Below are positions 62,349 to 64,000 of a stretch of 64,000 nt of DNA, piece after piece; the first letter of the stretch is position 1, and the number at the start of each line of letters is the position of its first letter. A program made the position numbers and the translations under genes. Source of the stretch: an uncultured Clostridia bacterium (GTDB taxonomy: Bacteria; Bacillota; Clostridia; UBA1212; UBA1255); assembly GCA_904420095.1 (NCBI GenBank), contig CAJFUB010000031.1, positions 62,001-126,000 on the forward strand, given 5' to 3'. The notes under the pieces were generated by a model, which saw only the letters and a list, made by a program, of their open reading frames with translations, did not search any database and was not told the DNA's origin.

Positions 62349-63026
62349 TTGAAGGTTGATTTCAGACGAATTCGAGGTGTCATATTTGATATGGACGGCG
62401 TACTGGTGGATTCCGAGCCCGCGATGGCACGCTCCGCAGTAGAAGGAATGGCGGAATATGGGATCACCGCCTCCCCCGAAGATTTTACACCGTATCTGGG
62501 AACAGACGAAAAAACATATTTTGGCTGCGTAGCAGAGCTGCACGGAGGAACGTATTCCGATGCGCTTGGCCGCAGGATCTACGATATTTACTGCGAAACG
62601 GCTCCCAGCCGCGTCGTTCCGTTTGCAGGCGCTGCCGAAGCCGTCATCCGCATCCACAAAATGGGATATCAGACCGCCATCGCATCCAGCGCCACAAAGC
62701 GAAAGCTGGAAGTCAATATAACAGCCTCCCGCATCCCGCGGGAGGCGCTTGGCTGTATCGTTTCAGGCTCAGACGTCGTAAAGCGCAAGCCAGATCCCGA
62801 AATTTTCCTGACCGCTGCAGCGCGGCTTGGGCTTTCCCCCGAGGCCTGTATCGTAGCGGAAGACGCGCTCAGCGGCGTGAAAGCGGCAAAAGCTGCCGGA
62901 ATGATCTGTTTTGGCATTACGACGACGTTTTCCGCAGAGATTCTTCTGGAAGCGGGCGCGGACTGCACCGCAGCCGGCGTCGCCGCTCTGGTTCCCTATC
63001 TTGAAGCCCAAAAGAACGGAGGCTGA
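62349..63026 (+). CDS. HAD family phosphatase/beta-phosphoglucomutase-like
   Basis: The 225-residue protein has the HAD nucleophile motif FDMDGVLVDSEP (Asp14, Asp16), motif II in ASSATKRK, the lysine motif KRKPDPEIF and motif IV VAEDALSGVKAA. The helical cap places it with beta-phosphoglucomutase and sugar phosphatases. It starts at TTG 62349, well placed eight bases after AAAGGGAG. A sugar phosphate from the neighbouring hydrolase is a possible substrate, by inference. Confidence 0.9.
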   Translation: MKVDFRRIRGVIFDMDGVLVDSEPAMARSAVEGMAEYGITASPEDFTPYLGTDEKTYFGCVAELHGGTYSDALGRRIYDIYCETAPSRVVPFAGAAEAVIRIHKMGYQTAIASSATKRKLEVNITASRIPREALGCIVSGSDVVKRKPDPEIFLTAAARLGLSPEACIVAEDALSGVKAAKAAGMICFGITTTFSAEILLEAGADCTAAGVAALVPYLEAQKNGG

Positions 63027-63032
63027 TCATTT

Positions 63033-63419
63033 ATGCGGATTCTCGTCGGAACGGACATTACGGAAATCGAAAGGATTCGGCATTCTGTCGAAAAGCTCGG
63101 ACGGCCTTTCCTTACAAAAATATTTACCGAAGGGGAAATTTCCTACTGCGAAGGCCGCGGGCAGAAAAAATATGAAAGCTACGCAGCGCGGTTTGCGGCA
63201 AAGGAAGCTGTCTCTAAGGCATTTGGAACGGGAATTTCCGCAGAAGCACGGCTTTCCGAGATTGAAATCAGGAACGACGAACGCGGAAAGCCGTGTCTGA
63301 TCCTGCACGGGAAAACGCGCCAATATTATACAGAGGTCTTAAAAGGCGTCAGTGCAGACATCAGCCTTTCCCATTCGGATTCCGCAGCACTCGCATTTGC
63401 CGCGATTCTTTTGGAGTAA
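63033..63419 (+). CDS. acpS: holo-[acyl-carrier-protein] synthase
   Basis: The 128-residue enzyme attaches 4'-phosphopantetheine to acyl carrier protein. Metal-binding residues are in GTDITEIERI (Asp8) and RFAAKEAVSKAFGTGI (Glu), and SADISLSHSDSAALAFA ends the fold. It is 6 bases after the HAD gene and last in the operon. Confidence 0.96.
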   Translation: MRILVGTDITEIERIRHSVEKLGRPFLTKIFTEGEISYCEGRGQKKYESYAARFAAKEAVSKAFGTGISAEARLSEIEIRNDERGKPCLILHGKTRQYYTEVLKGVSADISLSHSDSAALAFAAILLE

Positions 63420-63423
63420 AAAA

Positions 63424-64000
63424 TTATTCTCCCTGGCCCTGTTCCGCCAAAAGCAATTCGGCCCTGGCTTCCGCCCGCTGAAGCGTTATTTTGTCGCTAA
63501 TACGCTGAATGCCGGCCTCGGTGCTTTCCTCGCGGAGCTGCTGCATCGCTGTCAGACGGGCGCACCGTTCATTCAGCGATCTCCGGATCGTATTGATATG
63601 GTCCTCCTGCCTGCTCCCGTAATGATAATCAAGATCGGATATTTTTTCCCGCATTGCGACAATTTCGCTTTGTGACTTTATGGCTGCAAGCTCGCGCAGG
63701 CGGCTGTTCATTTCAGATTCGAAGCGTTTATAATTATCACGGATCCGGATCGCTTCCTCTACGGCGCTTGCATGAAGCCGCCTTTTTTCTTCCAATTCTG
63801 CGGACAACTCCTCTTCCATGACGAAAAGCTCGGTAAGAAGCTTTTTGTCGCGTTCCTTAGCCGCCATGTCGATTTTAATGCGCACATCCGAAAGGCGAAG
63901 CTCCGCCTCCTTCATGTCCATGCGCACCATTTCCGCCCATGTCTGAATATCCACAAGCTGCTTCTGCGCTTCCTTCCTGCTTTTCTGAATCTTCTGTTCA
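63424..64000 (-). CDS. coiled-coil protein of unknown function, partial
   Basis: The open frame continues past the right edge, so only the last 190 or so residues are seen. They are strongly helical and charged (for example ELFVMEEELSAELEEKRRL), with heptad-like spacing and no membrane segment or catalytic motif. A GTG at 63954 is not needed as a start because the frame stays open beyond it. It converges on acpS with 4 bases between. No function is assigned; structural, scaffold or DNA-related roles are all possible. Confidence 0.7.
   Translation of the reverse strand, partial: EQKIQKSRKEAQKQLVDIQTWAEMVRMDMKEAELRLSDVRIKIDMAAKERDKKLLTELFVMEEELSAELEEKRRLHASAVEEAIRIRDNYKRFESEMNSRLRELAAIKSQSEIVAMREKISDLDYHYGSRQEDHINTIRRSLNERCARLTAMQQLREESTEAGIQRISDKITLQRAEARAELLLAEQGQGE

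Noticed and set aside
1-64000. CRISPR arrays, phage genes, rRNA operons, toxin-antitoxin pairs or biosynthetic gene clusters
   Set aside because: No regularly spaced repeats, integrase/capsid genes, rRNA sequence or matching gene sets were seen.

Overview
The window reads as chromosome of an anaerobic, probably endospore-forming Firmicute of class Clostridia. The basis is a SpoVT regulator, two [FeFe]-hydrogenase-type proteins, AddA-type recombination, strong AGGAGG ribosome sites, sigma-A-like promoters and a moderate GC content. No rRNA, CRISPR array or complete mobile element was seen. Genes are tightly packed and mostly on the minus strand.

Layout. (1) 1-11.5 kb, minus: one long operon-like run of CE2-like esterase, GH106-like hydrolase, a degenerate amidase, addA, rluB and an ABC exporter cut by the left edge. 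(2) 11.5-15.9 kb: spoVT, a lipoprotein, a sugar O-acetyltransferase and an alkaline phosphatase with a Pho-box-like upstream region. (3) 15.9-27.2 kb, minus: alaS, HIT protein, PiT phosphate transporter with its DUF47 partner, a ZnuCB-type metal transporter, polA, coaE and a second ABC exporter, all with almost no spacing. (4) 27.3-33.2 kb, minus: a six-gene operon of FlK-like thioesterase, PAS-containing HydS-like [FeFe] hydrogenase homologue, SpoIIE-like PP2C phosphatase, group B-type [FeFe] hydrogenase, PAP2 phosphatase and a small lipoprotein. It looks like an H2/redox sensing circuit. (5) 33.2-48 kb, minus: a 988-residue lipoprotein with a second CE2-like esterase; YfhO membrane protein with tcdA; tRNA-Arg(CCG); then a zinc peptidase and comEB, followed by serA, an AEC transporter and a second GH106-like hydrolase. 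(6) 48.4-53.4 kb: a lone prepilin peptidase on plus overlapping convergent aroF, and the operon purE-purM-purN-purD-aroF. (7) 53.5-56.2 kb: an AT-richer island with a collapsed IS3-family element (terminal repeats still visible), an ECF-type sigma factor with a 400-residue C-terminal extension, and a second transposase remnant. (8) 56.3-64 kb: yebC, convergent mnmA, then a plus operon of a GT-C-like membrane protein, a third GH106-like protein, a HAD phosphatase/mutase and acpS; a coiled-coil protein runs off the right edge.

Main themes are glycan handling (three GH106-like proteins, two CE2-like esterases, one large orphan lipoprotein), H2/redox sensing coupled to protein dephosphorylation, and phosphate and metal uptake next to DNA and translation housekeeping genes. 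The least explained items are the hydrogenase/phosphatase operon, the sigma factor island, the amidase-fold protein lacking its catalytic residues, and the 988-residue lipoprotein with an inverted repeat centred on its predicted start of transcription.
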